64,000 nucleotides of DNA, taken from the NCBI RefSeq assembly GCF_006376675.1, contig NZ_VEWK01000003.1:186001-250000 (forward strand), in the 5' to 3' direction. The notes beneath the pieces were generated by a model. That model did no database searches, was not told where the DNA came from, and saw only the letters and a program-made list of their open reading frames with translations. Both the position numbers and the translations under genes were made by a program. Of this stretch, positions 35,368-44,660 are shown one piece after another (the stretch's first letter is position 1; every line of letters starts with the position of its first letter). The stretch comes from Brucella pecoris (GTDB lineage: Bacteria > Pseudomonadota > Alphaproteobacteria > Rhizobiales > Rhizobiaceae).

Positions 35368-35916
35368 TCAAAGCGCCTGTGCTTCTGCATCTTCAACAGC
35401 AACCGTATCCGGTATCCGCCCTTGCAGAATGGCAATGCGCTTGATGAGTTCGGAAATGCCCTGTAATGCGAGCAGCCCGAAGCCAATCGGGATCAGCACC
35501 CAGACTGGCCACAGAACGAGCCCGCCCGTATTGTTGGAAATTTCACCACTGGCAATCTTGGCCGCCACGATGGGCCACGAGAGATAGATTGTGATGAGAC
35601 AGAAGGGCATGAGAAAGAAGATCGTACCGAAAATCTCGACGAGAAGCTGGGTTCGCCGCGAATACCGACTATAGAGAAGATCGACTTTCACATGCTCGCT
35701 ATGCAGCAGTGTATATCCGGCTGCGATCAGAAAGACCGCCGAAAACAGATACCATTGCGCTTCCAGCCAGGCGTTGGAACTGACATTGAACAGCTTGCGC
35801 GTGGTCGCGTTGATAGCGCTGATAAGCACTGCCACCAATATCAACCATGATACGGATTTTCCGATGAAATTATTGGCCGCGTCGATAGCGCGCGACAACG
35901 CCAGCAAAACTGACAT
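35368..35916 (-). CDS. TRAP transporter small permease (DctQ family)
   Basis: A 182-residue protein with four hydrophobic segments and the DctQ-like stretch NAWLEAQWYLFSAVFLIAAGYTL followed by HVKVDLLYSRYS. It forms the membrane complex with the large permease. I chose ATG 35916, with GGGGAGGAG upstream, over a frame ten codons longer. It is the first gene of the operon, so the promoter lies in 35917-36274. Confidence 0.91.
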   Translation of the reverse strand: MSVLLALSRAIDAANNFIGKSVSWLILVAVLISAINATTRKLFNVSSNAWLEAQWYLFSAVFLIAAGYTLLHSEHVKVDLLYSRYSRRTQLLVEIFGTIFFLMPFCLITIYLSWPIVAAKIASGEISNNTGGLVLWPVWVLIPIGFGLLALQGISELIKRIAILQGRIPDTVAVEDAEAQAL

Positions 35917-36088
35917 CGCTCCTCCCCTCCTGTTCCGCCTCCTCAAGCGGTTTTGGAGCGAATGATAGGACCGGCGAATCCATGCCGCAAGCGGACGAAA
36001 GTTCTAAGAAGCGGACTCCTACCCATTTGTGGGTAAGAAAATATCGGGAAGGATGCTGGACATCCGTTATACCAAGGCGCTGAGATGC

Positions 36089-36199
36089 TAAAGCATGTCT
36101 CCCAAAAGTGGGAACCGGTTTTGGGATAAAGACATGCGTGAAAACAAAAGTTTAAAGCGTGTTCCCTGAATATAGTAAGATGCAACACGCTTTAACGCA
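36089..36199. repeat. Dispersed intergenic repeat, family B
   Basis: It begins AAAGCATGTCTCCCAAAAGT, contains the dyad CCCAAAAGTGGGAACCGGTT-TTGGGA and GACATGC as a partner of GCATGTC, and ends with AAAGCGTGT...ACACGCTTTAA as an outer dyad. Its arrangement resembles family A but the sequence differs. It lies in the promoter region of the TRAP operon. The rest of 35917-36274 shows no gene. Confidence 0.7.
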
Positions 36200-36236
36200 T
36201 CACGCCTTGAAAAAGCTCAATCGCCACTCGGGCTTA

Positions 36237-36273
36237 ACCAAAGTCCAATGAGTTTCATTCAATGGACTTTGGT
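36237..36273 (-). terminator. Hairpin just past the NarL-type regulator stop
   Basis: ACCAAAGTCCA at 36237-36247 pairs with TGGACTTTGGT at 36263-36273. It begins two bases past the regulator stop. The T-run on the minus strand is poor, so efficiency is doubtful. Confidence 0.55.
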
Positions 36274-36274
36274 A

Positions 36275-36916
36275 TTACTGCGAGGACAGGCGCAACCGGT
36301 TCTCGATGGCGTAACGTGTAAGACCGGCTGTGCTGGCGATTCCGAGTTTCTTCTTGATATTCTTGCGGTGGGTTTCGACGGTAGCTTCCGAAATACCGAG
36401 CCTTGTTGCAATCTCGCGATTGCTTCCACCTTCAGCCACCAGCACCAGCACGTCATTTTCACGGGCGGACAAACCTTCCGACTTTTTTTCCCCGCTATCG
36501 AGCAACGCTTCCGAAACGCCGGATGAGAAATATGTTCCACCTGAGGCTACCGCGTGAATGGCAGCAACGATTTCAGTCGTGGACACGTCCTTCAACACAT
36601 AACCCGAAGCACCGCGCATGATCGAGGTAGAGATATATTCGCGGCTGTCATGCATGGAAAGCATGAGAATACGGGTACCCGGCAATTGCTTCTTGAACAG
36701 TTCGATAGCATCGATACCGTTGAGAAGCGGCATATTGATATCCATCAAAACAACATCGGGATTGACGGCAAGCGCCAGTTCCAGGGCAATCCGTGCATTG
36801 GAAGCAGCACCGGCAATATCGATGTCGTCATAGGTTTCAAGCACAGCCCGCAGACCGTCCAGCACCAGCGGATGATTGTCCACGAGCAATACGCGAATCT
36901 TGCATTCGTTCGTCAT
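36275..36916 (-). CDS. NarL/FixJ-family response regulator
   Basis: A 213-residue regulator with a receiver domain (phosphoacceptor Asp59 in VVLMDINMPLLNG, Lys in GYVLKDV) and a C-terminal LuxR-type helix-turn-helix (LSARENDVLVLVAEGGSNREIATRLGIS in pieces, then VETHRKNIKKKLG). It overlaps the kinase stop as ATGA. The pair lies directly upstream of the TRAP operon in the same direction, so control of that transporter is the simplest inference. Confidence 0.92.
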   Translation of the reverse strand: MTNECKIRVLLVDNHPLVLDGLRAVLETYDDIDIAGAASNARIALELALAVNPDVVLMDINMPLLNGIDAIELFKKQLPGTRILMLSMHDSREYISTSIMRGASGYVLKDVSTTEIVAAIHAVASGGTYFSSGVSEALLDSGEKKSEGLSARENDVLVLVAEGGSNREIATRLGISEATVETHRKNIKKKLGIASTAGLTRYAIENRLRLSSQ

Positions 36917-38292
36917 GCGACTTCCGGTTCCCGCTTTCCTTCTGTTGCCGATTTCGGCAAACGCGCGGTGAGCTGCGTACCATCTGCGCTGGTGTCAACC
37001 AAGAGCACGCCGCCGAAATGTGCCATGCGTTCCTGCATATTGCGCAAGCCAAGCCCCGACAACTGATCTTTCAGATCACGCGCGGTGAAACCATTGCCAT
37101 CATCGGCCACTGTCATTGTAACCTTGCCGTTGGAACCCCAGAGCCGGATTCCCACATGGCTGGCACCGGAATGGCGCTCAACATTGGTGAGCGCTTCCTG
37201 CACGACACGATAGAGCGCGGTACTTGCCTCCGGCTTCAACGTTTCATTCAGTCCGCTTGCCTCCAACTGCGTTTCAATGCCGGTTCTTTCCGAAAAATGT
37301 TCACACAAGGCTTTGAGCGCGACTGTCAGGCCAAGATCATCCAGAATGCGCGGACGCAGATCATGCGAAAGCCGCCGCACCTCCTTGATTGCGCCATTGA
37401 GGGCATCGGATGCTTTCTCGATTGCAAGGGGCGCGCCCCCGCTGCCCGTTCTGACCTGACGGCTTGCAAGATCGATGGCATAGCGGACGCCGACCAGATT
37501 TTGGGAAATACCGTCGTGAAGCTCACGCGCCAGGCGTGCCCGTTCTTCCTCCTGCGTGTCGATGATGCGCTGGGCCAGTTCCTTCAGCTTGTTGTCGGCC
37601 ATGCGCCGCTCTCGCAGGTTGAGCAACATGCAGGTCGCGAAGACGAGCATCACTGCCGGTACGGCAATCAGGCTGACGATGAGGAATGTCGTGCGAATGT
37701 TGGCACGGAAGTCCGCATTGGCGGCAGCAGTCTGCACATAAACATCGTCAAGATAAACGCCCGTTCCGAGCATCCACTTCCATTTATCCAGACCAACGGC
37801 GAAGGAGAGTTTGTCGGCCATCTCCCCGCTCGACGGTTTTTCCCATTTATACTGATGCAGCCCTCCGCCTTCCTTCGCCTTGCCAATCAGATTGGCAATG
37901 ACCCGATCACCGTCGGAATCGACGAGATCGAGCCAGTTGTGACCCGGCCGAAACGTCTGGCGCGGATGGACGACATTGTTGCCGTCATAATCATAGACAA
38001 AGAAGTAGCCATCTCGGCCATAGTCCAGCGAAGTCAGAATCTCCCGCACCTTTTCCATGGCTGCGGTATCGTTGGGACCAGCCTCGTCGTAAATCTGCTG
38101 TATGGAAGAAAGCGCCAGATTGGTGAGATTGAGGAGTTCGGTCTCCTTGGCTTTCAGCATATTCTTCTCGAAAGTCGCGATACTGCTCTGTACGAGATTT
38201 GCCGATTGCCAGGTGATGAAGGCTGTAACCGTCAGAATAGCCACGATAAGCGGCACTATCGCCAGTGCAACGATCTGATAACGCAGCGTCAC
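36913..38292 (-). CDS. Cache-domain sensor histidine kinase (HisKA_3 type)
   Basis: A 459-residue kinase. The first membrane segment (residues 3-27) is followed by a periplasmic Cache domain (GYFFVYDYDGNNVVHP, then HQYKWEKPSSGE) and a second membrane segment at about 215-235. The HisKA_3 phosphoacceptor His is in ARLARELHDGISQNL. The ATPase boxes are EALTNVERHSGASHVG, DDGNGF and GLGLRNMQERM. Cache kinases of this form often sense small carboxylates. I chose the GTG at 38292, with GGAGG seven bases upstream, over an earlier GTG at 38328 without one. Confidence 0.9.
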   Translation of the reverse strand: MTLRYQIVALAIVPLIVAILTVTAFITWQSANLVQSSIATFEKNMLKAKETELLNLTNLALSSIQQIYDEAGPNDTAAMEKVREILTSLDYGRDGYFFVYDYDGNNVVHPRQTFRPGHNWLDLVDSDGDRVIANLIGKAKEGGGLHQYKWEKPSSGEMADKLSFAVGLDKWKWMLGTGVYLDDVYVQTAAANADFRANIRTTFLIVSLIAVPAVMLVFATCMLLNLRERRMADNKLKELAQRIIDTQEEERARLARELHDGISQNLVGVRYAIDLASRQVRTGSGGAPLAIEKASDALNGAIKEVRRLSHDLRPRILDDLGLTVALKALCEHFSERTGIETQLEASGLNETLKPEASTALYRVVQEALTNVERHSGASHVGIRLWGSNGKVTMTVADDGNGFTARDLKDQLSGLGLRNMQERMAHFGGVLLVDTSADGTQLTARLPKSATEGKREPEVA

Positions 38293-38339
38293 GTCTTCTC
38301 CTCCAGGCATAACGGGCCGACTTGTCACCCGACGACTTT

Positions 38340-38446
38340 AGAGCGTATCCTGAGAAGTGTGAAACGGTTTTCGGAACAAGATGCGCGTTAAAACAAACAG
38401 TTGAGACGCGCCAATCTACTTCAATCGAATCGAAACACGCTCTAAA
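38340..38446. repeat. Dispersed intergenic repeat, family A, copy 3
   Basis: It has the same order as the full copy: AGAGCGTATCCTGAGAAGTG, GAAACGGTTTTCGGAACAAG, ATGCGCGTTAAAACAAACAG, and a diverged terminal dyad ending AAACACGCTCTAAAG. It fills part of the 374-base gap between the Cache kinase and ialB. The remainder is AT-rich and holds the ialB promoter. Confidence 0.82.
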
Positions 38447-38666
38447 GTTCCCACATCATGAGGAAAAGGGGCCACGCACAAAACCTCGCCCCAAAGACAA
38501 AACTGCCCGCACAACCAATAATATACTTTCCTATATTTATATAATTAAACTATAAAATATAAATCATGGTTGAAGACACGAATATTTTATGCTCCATACT
38601 GTTTTCCTGAACACTGTGTCCGACTATACGGTTCTGAGACTCATTCATTTCAGAGAGAATCTATTT

Positions 38667-39188
38667 ATGAAAAGCTATCACGCAATCGGTCTTGCATTCA
38701 CGCTCGCAGCCATTTCCGGAGCACCAGTGCTAGCGGCTCCCCTGCCCGGCGGAGCAAGCACCCTCCAGGAGACCTATCAGGACTGGACCGTTTCCTGTCA
38801 AAACCAGAAGGAAACAAGCGTTTGCGTCATGCGACAAGACCAGAGCAGCACGCAAACCGGTCAGCGTGTTCTTACCGCAGAACTGCGCAATGTCGCCGGC
38901 GGCAAAGTCGAAGGCGTGTTGCTGATGCCGTTCGGTCTCGATCTCGCCAAGGGTGCTGCACTCAAGATTGACGATGTTGCGGGTCCGAATCTGGCCTTCT
39001 CCACCTGCCTGCCGCAAGGTTGCCTCGCTCCAGTCAGCTTTGATGCCAAGCAGGTTGCAGCTCTCAAGGCTGGCACCAACATCAATGTCACCACGACGGC
39101 ATTGAGCCCAAGCCAGCCGGTCGCCTTCAAGGTTTCCCTGAAGGGCTTCGGTTCCGCGCTCGAACGCATTGCGGCACTGACAAAGTAA
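38667..39188 (+). CDS. Invasion-associated locus B (IalB) family protein
   Basis: A 173-residue secreted protein. The signal peptide covers residues 1 to about 23 (SGAPVLAAP). The mature part has the IalB marks [28 protein letters not shown] [10 protein letters not shown], and [10 protein letters not shown] with paired cysteines. Named from Bartonella, the family is widespread in alphaproteobacteria and its molecular role is not settled, so the name does not prove a part in invasion. I chose ATG 38667, which begins the signal peptide; the longer frame adds a non-secretory leader. Confidence 0.88.
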   Translation: MKSYHAIGLAFTLAAISGAPVLAAPLPGGASTLQETYQDWTVSCQNQKETSVCVMRQDQSSTQTGQRVLTAELRNVAGGKVEGVLLMPFGLDLAKGAALKIDDVAGPNLAFSTCLPQGCLAPVSFDAKQVAALKAGTNINVTTTALSPSQPVAFKVSLKGFGSALERIAALTK

Positions 39189-39205
39189 GTCTCGGGCTAC
39201 AATCC

Positions 39206-39241
39206 AAAAGCCATACGCCGGGACGGGCATATGGCTTTTTT
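39206..39241 (+). terminator. Intrinsic terminator after ialB, shared with the convergent MATE gene
   Basis: AAAAGCCATA at 39206-39215 pairs with TATGGCTTTT at 39230-39239, and a T-run follows. It lies just outside the end of the convergent MATE gene and is symmetrical enough to serve both. Confidence 0.85.
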
Positions 39242-39242
39242 G

Positions 39243-40655
39243 TTAGGCTGGATGCGCTGAGATATGGGCAAGGTGCCTGCGCCACCGCAATGTCATCAAC
39301 ACCGCGACAATGCCGAGACCAGCGGCAAGACCGAGCCATATACCCACACCGCCGAGTTCGAACTTGAACGCAAGCAAGGCACCCAGCGGCAACCCGACCC
39401 CCCAATATCCAAACAGGGCCAAAAACATCGGCACGCGCGTATCGCGCAATCCGCGCAACATGCCCGCAGCGACGGCCTGCGCGCCATCAACGATCTGGAA
39501 GAGGGCCGCTAGCGCAAGGAAAGTCACTGCCAGTTCCATCACCGGCAGATTTTGCGGATCGTGCAGATCCAGGAACACGCCAATGAACAAGCGCGGTATG
39601 AGGACCATCAAGAGCCCCATCACGGCCATGAACCCGACGCCGAGGAAATAGGCGCTCCAGCCAGCATAAGCAATCGCCTTGGGATGGCCAGCGCCATAGG
39701 CTCTGCCCACACGCACGGTTGCAACCTGCCCGAAACCGAGTGGCACCATGAAGCTGAGCGATGCAATCTGGATCGCCACGGCATGAGCGGCCATGGCAGT
39801 CGGGCTGATCCGGCCCATCATGACGACGGCGGCATAGAAGATGGAGGTTTCAAATACGAATGTCAGCGCCATCGGAATGCCGATGCGCCAAAGCTCGCGC
39901 AAACGTGCCCAGTCGGGACGCCAGAAGCGACCGAACAGGTGATACCGGCGGAAACGGTGGTGGCGCAGCGTGATGAATGCAAGTCCGAGGAACATCATCG
40001 TGCTTGACGCTGTGGTGGCGATGCCAGCACCGTGCAGTTCCATGCGCGGGAAACCGAAGTGACCGAAAATCAGCGTCCAGCCCGCAAGTGCGTTGAAGCC
40101 GATGGCAAGTGCTGCGATCAGCAGCGTCCACATCGGCTTTTCCATGGCCGCAAAGAACGAGCGCAGGACGATATAGCCGAGATAAGGCAGCAGCGCCCAT
40201 TGCAGCGTGTGCATGAAATCCGTCGAGCGGGCGGCAATATCCGGGCGTTGGCCGAGGAAGAGGAAAATCTCCTCGCAATGCCAGAGCACGATCCACACCG
40301 GGATCGCGATCATGATCGCAGTCCAGAACCCTTGACGCACGGTGCGGCGCACATCGCGCACCGAATGGCGGTTCTTGCCAAGCGCAATGGCGATCATCGG
40401 CATCACAGCCGAGACGAGCCCCATAGAGAAGATCATCAGCGTATGATAAAAGCTCGTCGCCAATAGCGCCGAAGCGAGCGTATTCGCGCCAAGACGACCG
40501 ATGAAGATGACGTCGGTCGCGGTCAGCGCAGCTTGCGAAAGATTGGTGAAGATCAGCGGCCAGCCAAGTTTCAGTGCCGCTGCCATCTCCCTGCGCCAAC
40601 GCTGCGCGCTGGTTTCGTGGGGTTCGCGAAAACCCGCATCGATTGTCCTGTCCAT
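39243..40655 (-). CDS. MATE-family multidrug efflux transporter
   Basis: A 470-residue protein with about 12 hydrophobic segments and MATE signatures in both halves (GWPLIFTNLSQAALTATDVIFIGRLG, then GIPMALTFVFETSIFYAAVVMMGRI). These transporters export cationic drugs in exchange for Na+ or H+. It resembles the NorM group, and Brucella has a studied NorMI, but I cannot prove orthology. I chose ATG 40655, with GGGGAG upstream, over a frame 22 codons longer. Confidence 0.9.
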   Translation of the reverse strand: MDRTIDAGFREPHETSAQRWRREMAAALKLGWPLIFTNLSQAALTATDVIFIGRLGANTLASALLATSFYHTLMIFSMGLVSAVMPMIAIALGKNRHSVRDVRRTVRQGFWTAIMIAIPVWIVLWHCEEIFLFLGQRPDIAARSTDFMHTLQWALLPYLGYIVLRSFFAAMEKPMWTLLIAALAIGFNALAGWTLIFGHFGFPRMELHGAGIATTASSTMMFLGLAFITLRHHRFRRYHLFGRFWRPDWARLRELWRIGIPMALTFVFETSIFYAAVVMMGRISPTAMAAHAVAIQIASLSFMVPLGFGQVATVRVGRAYGAGHPKAIAYAGWSAYFLGVGFMAVMGLLMVLIPRLFIGVFLDLHDPQNLPVMELAVTFLALAALFQIVDGAQAVAAGMLRGLRDTRVPMFLALFGYWGVGLPLGALLAFKFELGGVGIWLGLAAGLGIVAVLMTLRWRRHLAHISAHPA

Positions 40656-41107
40656 AGTCCGCTCCCCGAAGCATCCAGGGCCGTCAATCCGCCGGATGCT
40701 CCATTTTGTTTGAGGCCGCACCCCGGAACATCAGAGACCATGTCAATCTGAGAAGAGGCTTGGAAATACGATCATCGATCGTCCCATGCCGGCTAAGGGT
40801 GTCTATCGCTCATAAAGCGACTACGCCCCATTTTTCGGGTTGTTCAATTTCTATCGGGAACGTTGTGTATGTTCCAGAAACTGATCCGGAGCCAAGCGGG
40901 CTGCGCATCGATTTGCACAAAATTAGAGCATCATGGATATCAGACTTGCTCAAAGAAGCAACACGTCTCGAAATGGATTTTTCGCCTCCTGACAGAATGT
41001 GGAATGAAATCCTCATTCTGACGCGAAAGCGCAATTGCCCGTCCGATAAAGGATTGACGCTTGTAGCCTAACCGATAGGAATGATTACAATAATTCCAGG
41101 AGGCGTC
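40656..41107. other. Intergenic region between the MATE and proline racemase-family genes
   Basis: About 450 bases between divergent genes. A 121-codon plus-strand frame from 40706 runs through most of it, but it has no ribosome-binding site or recognisable protein features, so I do not call it. The region presumably holds both promoters. I see no clear operator. Confidence 0.5.
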
Positions 41108-42139
41108 ATGCGTAGCACCAAAGTCATCCATATTGTCGGCTGTCATGCGGAAGGCGAAGTCGGCGATGTCATCGTGGGTGGTGTCACACCTCCTCCGGGC
41201 GATACCGTCTGGGAACAATCGCGCTTCATCGCCAGTGACGAAACCTTGCGCAATTTCGTGCTGAACGAGCCTCGCGGCGGTGTATTCCGCCACGTCAATC
41301 TGCTGGTGCCACCGAAAGACCCGCGTGCGCAAATGGGCTTCATCATCATGGAACCTGCCGATACGCCGCCGATGTCGGGTTCGAACTCGATCTGCGTTTC
41401 GACGGTACTGCTGGATAGTGGCATCATCCCGATGCAGGAGCCGGTAACCCGCATGGTGTTGGAAGCGCCGGGCGGGATCATTGAAGTGGAAGCGGAATGC
41501 CACAACGGCAAGGCCGAGCGCATCAGTGTCCGTAACGTGCCGTCCTTCGCCGATCGTCTGGATGCATCATTGGAAGTTGAAGGACTTGGCACCGTTATTG
41601 TCGATACGGCCTATGGCGGCGACAGCTTTGTCATTATAGACGCGGCGCAGATCGACATGAAGATCGAGCCGTCGCAGGCGCGCGAACTGGCTGAACTCGG
41701 TGTGAAGATCACCAAGGCCGCCAATGAGCAGCTCGGCTTCCGCCATCCTGAAAAAGACTGGAACCATATTTCCTTCTGCCAGATCACCGAACCGGTGACA
41801 CGTGATGGTGATGTGCTGACCGGCGTAAACACAGTTGCCATTCGCCCGGCCAAGCTCGACCGCTCGCCAACCGGCACCGGCTGCTCGGCGCGCATGGCCG
41901 TGTTGCACGCGAAGGGCCAGATGAAGGCGGGCGAGCGCTATATCGGCAAATCCGTGCTTGGCACCGAATTTCATTGCAAGCTCGATCATGTGCTGGAACT
42001 CGGCGGCAAACCCGCCATCAGCCCCATCATTTCCGGTCGTGCATGGGTGACAGGAACGTCGCAGCTCATGCTTGATCCGAGCGATCCGTTTCCTCATGGC
42101 TACCGTCTCTCAGACACATGGCCCAGCATGCCTGAATAA
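41108..42139 (+). CDS. Proline racemase-superfamily protein, Ser/Cys type (hydroxyproline epimerase or trans-3-hydroxyproline dehydratase)
   Basis: A 343-residue member of the proline racemase superfamily. In racemases the first catalytic site reads MCGH; here it is MSGSN with Ser90. The second catalytic Cys259 is kept in [14 protein letters not shown]. Family studies tie the residue pair to activity: Cys/Cys for racemase or 4-hydroxyproline epimerase, Thr/Cys for trans-3-hydroxy-L-proline dehydratase, and Ser/Cys for enzymes able to act on either. No other hydroxyproline gene is adjacent. I chose ATG 41108 with AGGAGG upstream; ATG 41081 lacks one. Confidence 0.85.
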   Translation: MRSTKVIHIVGCHAEGEVGDVIVGGVTPPPGDTVWEQSRFIASDETLRNFVLNEPRGGVFRHVNLLVPPKDPRAQMGFIIMEPADTPPMSGSNSICVSTVLLDSGIIPMQEPVTRMVLEAPGGIIEVEAECHNGKAERISVRNVPSFADRLDASLEVEGLGTVIVDTAYGGDSFVIIDAAQIDMKIEPSQARELAELGVKITKAANEQLGFRHPEKDWNHISFCQITEPVTRDGDVLTGVNTVAIRPAKLDRSPTGTGCSARMAVLHAKGQMKAGERYIGKSVLGTEFHCKLDHVLELGGKPAISPIISGRAWVTGTSQLMLDPSDPFPHGYRLSDTWPSMPE

Positions 42140-42157
42140 GCCGGATCAAGGCGCAAT

Positions 42158-42184
42158 AAAAAACCCCGCCAAAGCGGGGTTTTT
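42158..42184. terminator. Bidirectional terminator between convergent genes
   Basis: A-rich sequence and ACCCCGC (42163-42169) pair with GCGGGGT (42174-42180) and the following T-run. It serves the racemase-family gene on the plus strand and the saccharopine dehydrogenase-like gene on the minus strand. Confidence 0.9.
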
Positions 42185-42203
42185 CACGTCTCTTATTCCG
42201 CGT

Positions 42204-43445
42204 TTACGCGAAGTCGAGCGCGCGGTCGCCGTCTTCATCCTTGATACGGGATGGCAGGCCGATCTGATTCAGGATGTGGAGGAAAGGCTTCGGGTTCAGC
42301 TCTTCCACATTGACCATCTTCTTCACATCCCACTCGCCCGATGCGATCAGGATTGCGGCTGCAACCGGCGGAACACCAGCCGTATAAGAAATGCCCTGCG
42401 AACCCACTTCGTTATAGGCGTCCTTGTGGTCGGCAACATTGTAGATGAAGACTTCCTTTTCCTTGCCGTCCTTGGTGCCCTTGACGAAATCGCCAATGCA
42501 GGTCTTGCCGGTATAGTCAGGCGCCAGCGACGACGGATCGGGCAGCACGGCCTTGACCACCTTGAGTGGCACGACTTCCAGACCTTCAGCGGTCTTGACC
42601 GGCTGTTCGGACAGAAGACCCAGATTGTTCAGCACCGTGAAAACATTGATGTAGTGATCGCCAAAGCCCATCCAGAAACGCACATCGGCGTTCGGGTAGT
42701 TTTTCGAGAGCGAATGTACTTCATCATGACCGGTCATATAGGCCTTGCTCGGGCCGACGACAGGCAGATCAAACGTCTGGCCGACTTCGAACATCTTGTT
42801 CGACTGCCACTGACCACCCTGCCACGAATAAACCGTGCCGGTGAATTCGCGGAAATTGATTTCCGGGTCGAAATTGGTCGAAAACCAGCGGCCATGTGAA
42901 CCGGCATTGATGTCAACGATATCGATGGACTTCACTTCATCGAGATAATCGTCAGCAGCCAGACGCGCATAGGCATTGACCACGCCCGGATCGAAGCCGA
43001 TGCCGAGAATGGCGGTGATGCCCTTCTCCTCGCATTCCTTCAGGTGCTTCCATTCGTAGTTGCCATACCATGGTGGGGTTTCGCAAATCTTCTTCGGGTC
43101 TTCATGGATCGCGGTGTCCATGTAAGCCACGCCCGTATCGATACAGGCACGCAGAACCGACATATTGAGGAAGGCCGAGCCGACATTGATGACGATCTGA
43201 ACGCCTGTCTTCCGGATCAGAGCCTTGGTGGCTTCAATATCCAGAGCATCCAGCGCATGCGCTTCCAGTTTCACCTCGGTCTTGAGGCTCTTCTTTTCAT
43301 GCACGCTATCGATAATCTTGCGGCATTTCTCAACCGTGCGGGACGCAATATGGATATCGCCCAATATGTCAGAGTTTTGCGCACATTTATGTGCAACAAC
43401 CTGTGCCACGCCCCCGGCGCCGATAATGAGAACGTTCTTCTTCAT
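42204..43445 (-). CDS. Carboxynorspermidine/carboxyspermidine dehydrogenase (saccharopine dehydrogenase-like)
   Basis: A 413-residue protein of the LYS1/saccharopine dehydrogenase fold. The N-terminal Rossmann motif is VLIIGAGGVAQVVAHKCA. Other family marks are INVGSAFLNMSVLRACIDTG and GFDPGVVNAYARLAADDYLDE. It condenses aspartate semialdehyde with putrescine (or diaminopropane) and NADPH to make the carboxylated polyamine. The neighbouring decarboxylase supports this role over lysine metabolism. I chose ATG 43445 at the start of the Rossmann strand; an ATG 13 codons earlier is possible. Confidence 0.9.
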   Translation of the reverse strand: MKKNVLIIGAGGVAQVVAHKCAQNSDILGDIHIASRTVEKCRKIIDSVHEKKSLKTEVKLEAHALDALDIEATKALIRKTGVQIVINVGSAFLNMSVLRACIDTGVAYMDTAIHEDPKKICETPPWYGNYEWKHLKECEEKGITAILGIGFDPGVVNAYARLAADDYLDEVKSIDIVDINAGSHGRWFSTNFDPEINFREFTGTVYSWQGGQWQSNKMFEVGQTFDLPVVGPSKAYMTGHDEVHSLSKNYPNADVRFWMGFGDHYINVFTVLNNLGLLSEQPVKTAEGLEVVPLKVVKAVLPDPSSLAPDYTGKTCIGDFVKGTKDGKEKEVFIYNVADHKDAYNEVGSQGISYTAGVPPVAAAILIASGEWDVKKMVNVEELNPKPFLHILNQIGLPSRIKDEDGDRALDFA

Positions 43446-43562
43446 TTTCTGTCGATGCTTCCTCTTCCAGCGGTTTCCCGCCATCTGTTTCTCGTCCCCG
43501 GCGCTCTCAGCCGCGGAACCTGTTTAAGTTTTACGCCGCTGAGCAGTACCGCGACGCAGGGC

Positions 43563-44660
43563 TCAGGAGAGCGAACCCTCAAAATCCGCGTAATTAAATT
43601 CGCGGACAAGTTTGACCGTGCCATCCAGTTCACGCACGGCAATCGCAGGCATTTTCACGCCATTGAACCAATTTTTCTTGACCATCGTATAACCGGCCGC
43701 ATCTTCAAACGAGAGGCGGTCGCCGATAGCCAACGGCTTGTCAAAAGTGAACTCACCGAAAATATCGCCAGCAAGGCAGGACTTGCCGCACACCATATAG
43801 CTATGCTCGCCATTGTTCGGCGCCATCTTCGCCTTTTCGCGATAGATGAGCAGGTCGAGCATATGCGCTTCGATTGAGCTATCGACAATGGCGAGGTTCT
43901 TGCCGTTGAACAGTGTGTCGAGAACCGTCACTTCCAGCGTCGTGGTCTTGGTGATCGAGGCTTCGCCCGGCTCCAGATAGACCTGTACGCCGAACTTTTC
44001 CGAGAAAGCTTTCAAGCGCGCGCAGAATTCATCGACCGGATAGTTTTCGCCAGTGAAGTGGATGCCGCCGCCAAGGCTGACCCATTCAACACGGTGCAGA
44101 AGTGAGCCGAACTTTTCTTCAATGTCGGTCAGCATCTTGTCGAACAGACCAAAATCGGAATTTTCGCAATTGTTGTGGATCATGAAGCCAGTGACGCGGT
44201 CCATGACCTTTTCGACCTTTGCCACATCCCACTCGCCAAGACGGCTGAACGGACGCGCCGGATCGGCGAGATCGAAGCTCGAAGAAGAAATGCCTGGGTT
44301 CAGACGCAAGCCGCGCTTGATATGCGCAGCCTTTTCGGCAAAGCGCTCGAACTGACCGATCGAATTGAAGATGATCTTGTCGGCATTGGCGATGACTTCG
44401 TCGATCTCATGATCGGCATAGGCAACGCTGTAAGCGTGGGTTTCTCCGCCGAACTTTTCGTGGCCAAGACGCACTTCGTTGAGCGAGGACGAGGTCGTGC
44501 CGTCCATATATTCGCTCATCAGATCAAACACCGACCATGTCGCGAAGCATTTCAGCGCCAAAAGCGCCTTGGCGCCGGATTTCTCGCGCACATAGGCAAC
44601 CTTTTCCATGTTGCTCTTCAGCTTGGTCTTGTCGATCAGGTAGTAAGGCGTCTGGATCAT
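43563..44660 (-). CDS. nspC: Carboxynorspermidine/carboxyspermidine decarboxylase
   Basis: A 365-residue PLP enzyme of the alanine racemase/group IV decarboxylase fold. The PLP Lys is in AKALLALKCFATWSVF. Further marks are HNNCENSDFGLF, VSLGGGIHFTGENYPVDEF, LEPGEASITKT and the active-site Cys in MVCGKSCLAGD. It decarboxylates carboxyspermidine to spermidine. ATG 44660 has GGAA upstream; the longer open frame is not needed. With the dehydrogenase 117 bases downstream it forms the S-adenosylmethionine-independent spermidine route. Confidence 0.95.
   Translation of the reverse strand: MIQTPYYLIDKTKLKSNMEKVAYVREKSGAKALLALKCFATWSVFDLMSEYMDGTTSSSLNEVRLGHEKFGGETHAYSVAYADHEIDEVIANADKIIFNSIGQFERFAEKAAHIKRGLRLNPGISSSSFDLADPARPFSRLGEWDVAKVEKVMDRVTGFMIHNNCENSDFGLFDKMLTDIEEKFGSLLHRVEWVSLGGGIHFTGENYPVDEFCARLKAFSEKFGVQVYLEPGEASITKTTTLEVTVLDTLFNGKNLAIVDSSIEAHMLDLLIYREKAKMAPNNGEHSYMVCGKSCLAGDIFGEFTFDKPLAIGDRLSFEDAAGYTMVKKNWFNGVKMPAIAVRELDGTVKLVREFNYADFEGSLS

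Noticed and set aside
33983..35587. A 534-codon plus-strand open frame across the TRAP permease
   Set aside because: It is very hydrophilic and lies opposite a membrane protein gene with clear DctM motifs, a typical shadow.
36793..38391. A 532-codon plus-strand open frame across the Cache kinase
   Set aside because: It is antisense to a complete histidine kinase and has no domain signs.
40706..41071. A 121-codon plus-strand frame upstream of the racemase-family gene
   Set aside because: It has no ribosome-binding site and no recognisable features, and it overlaps the expected divergent promoters.
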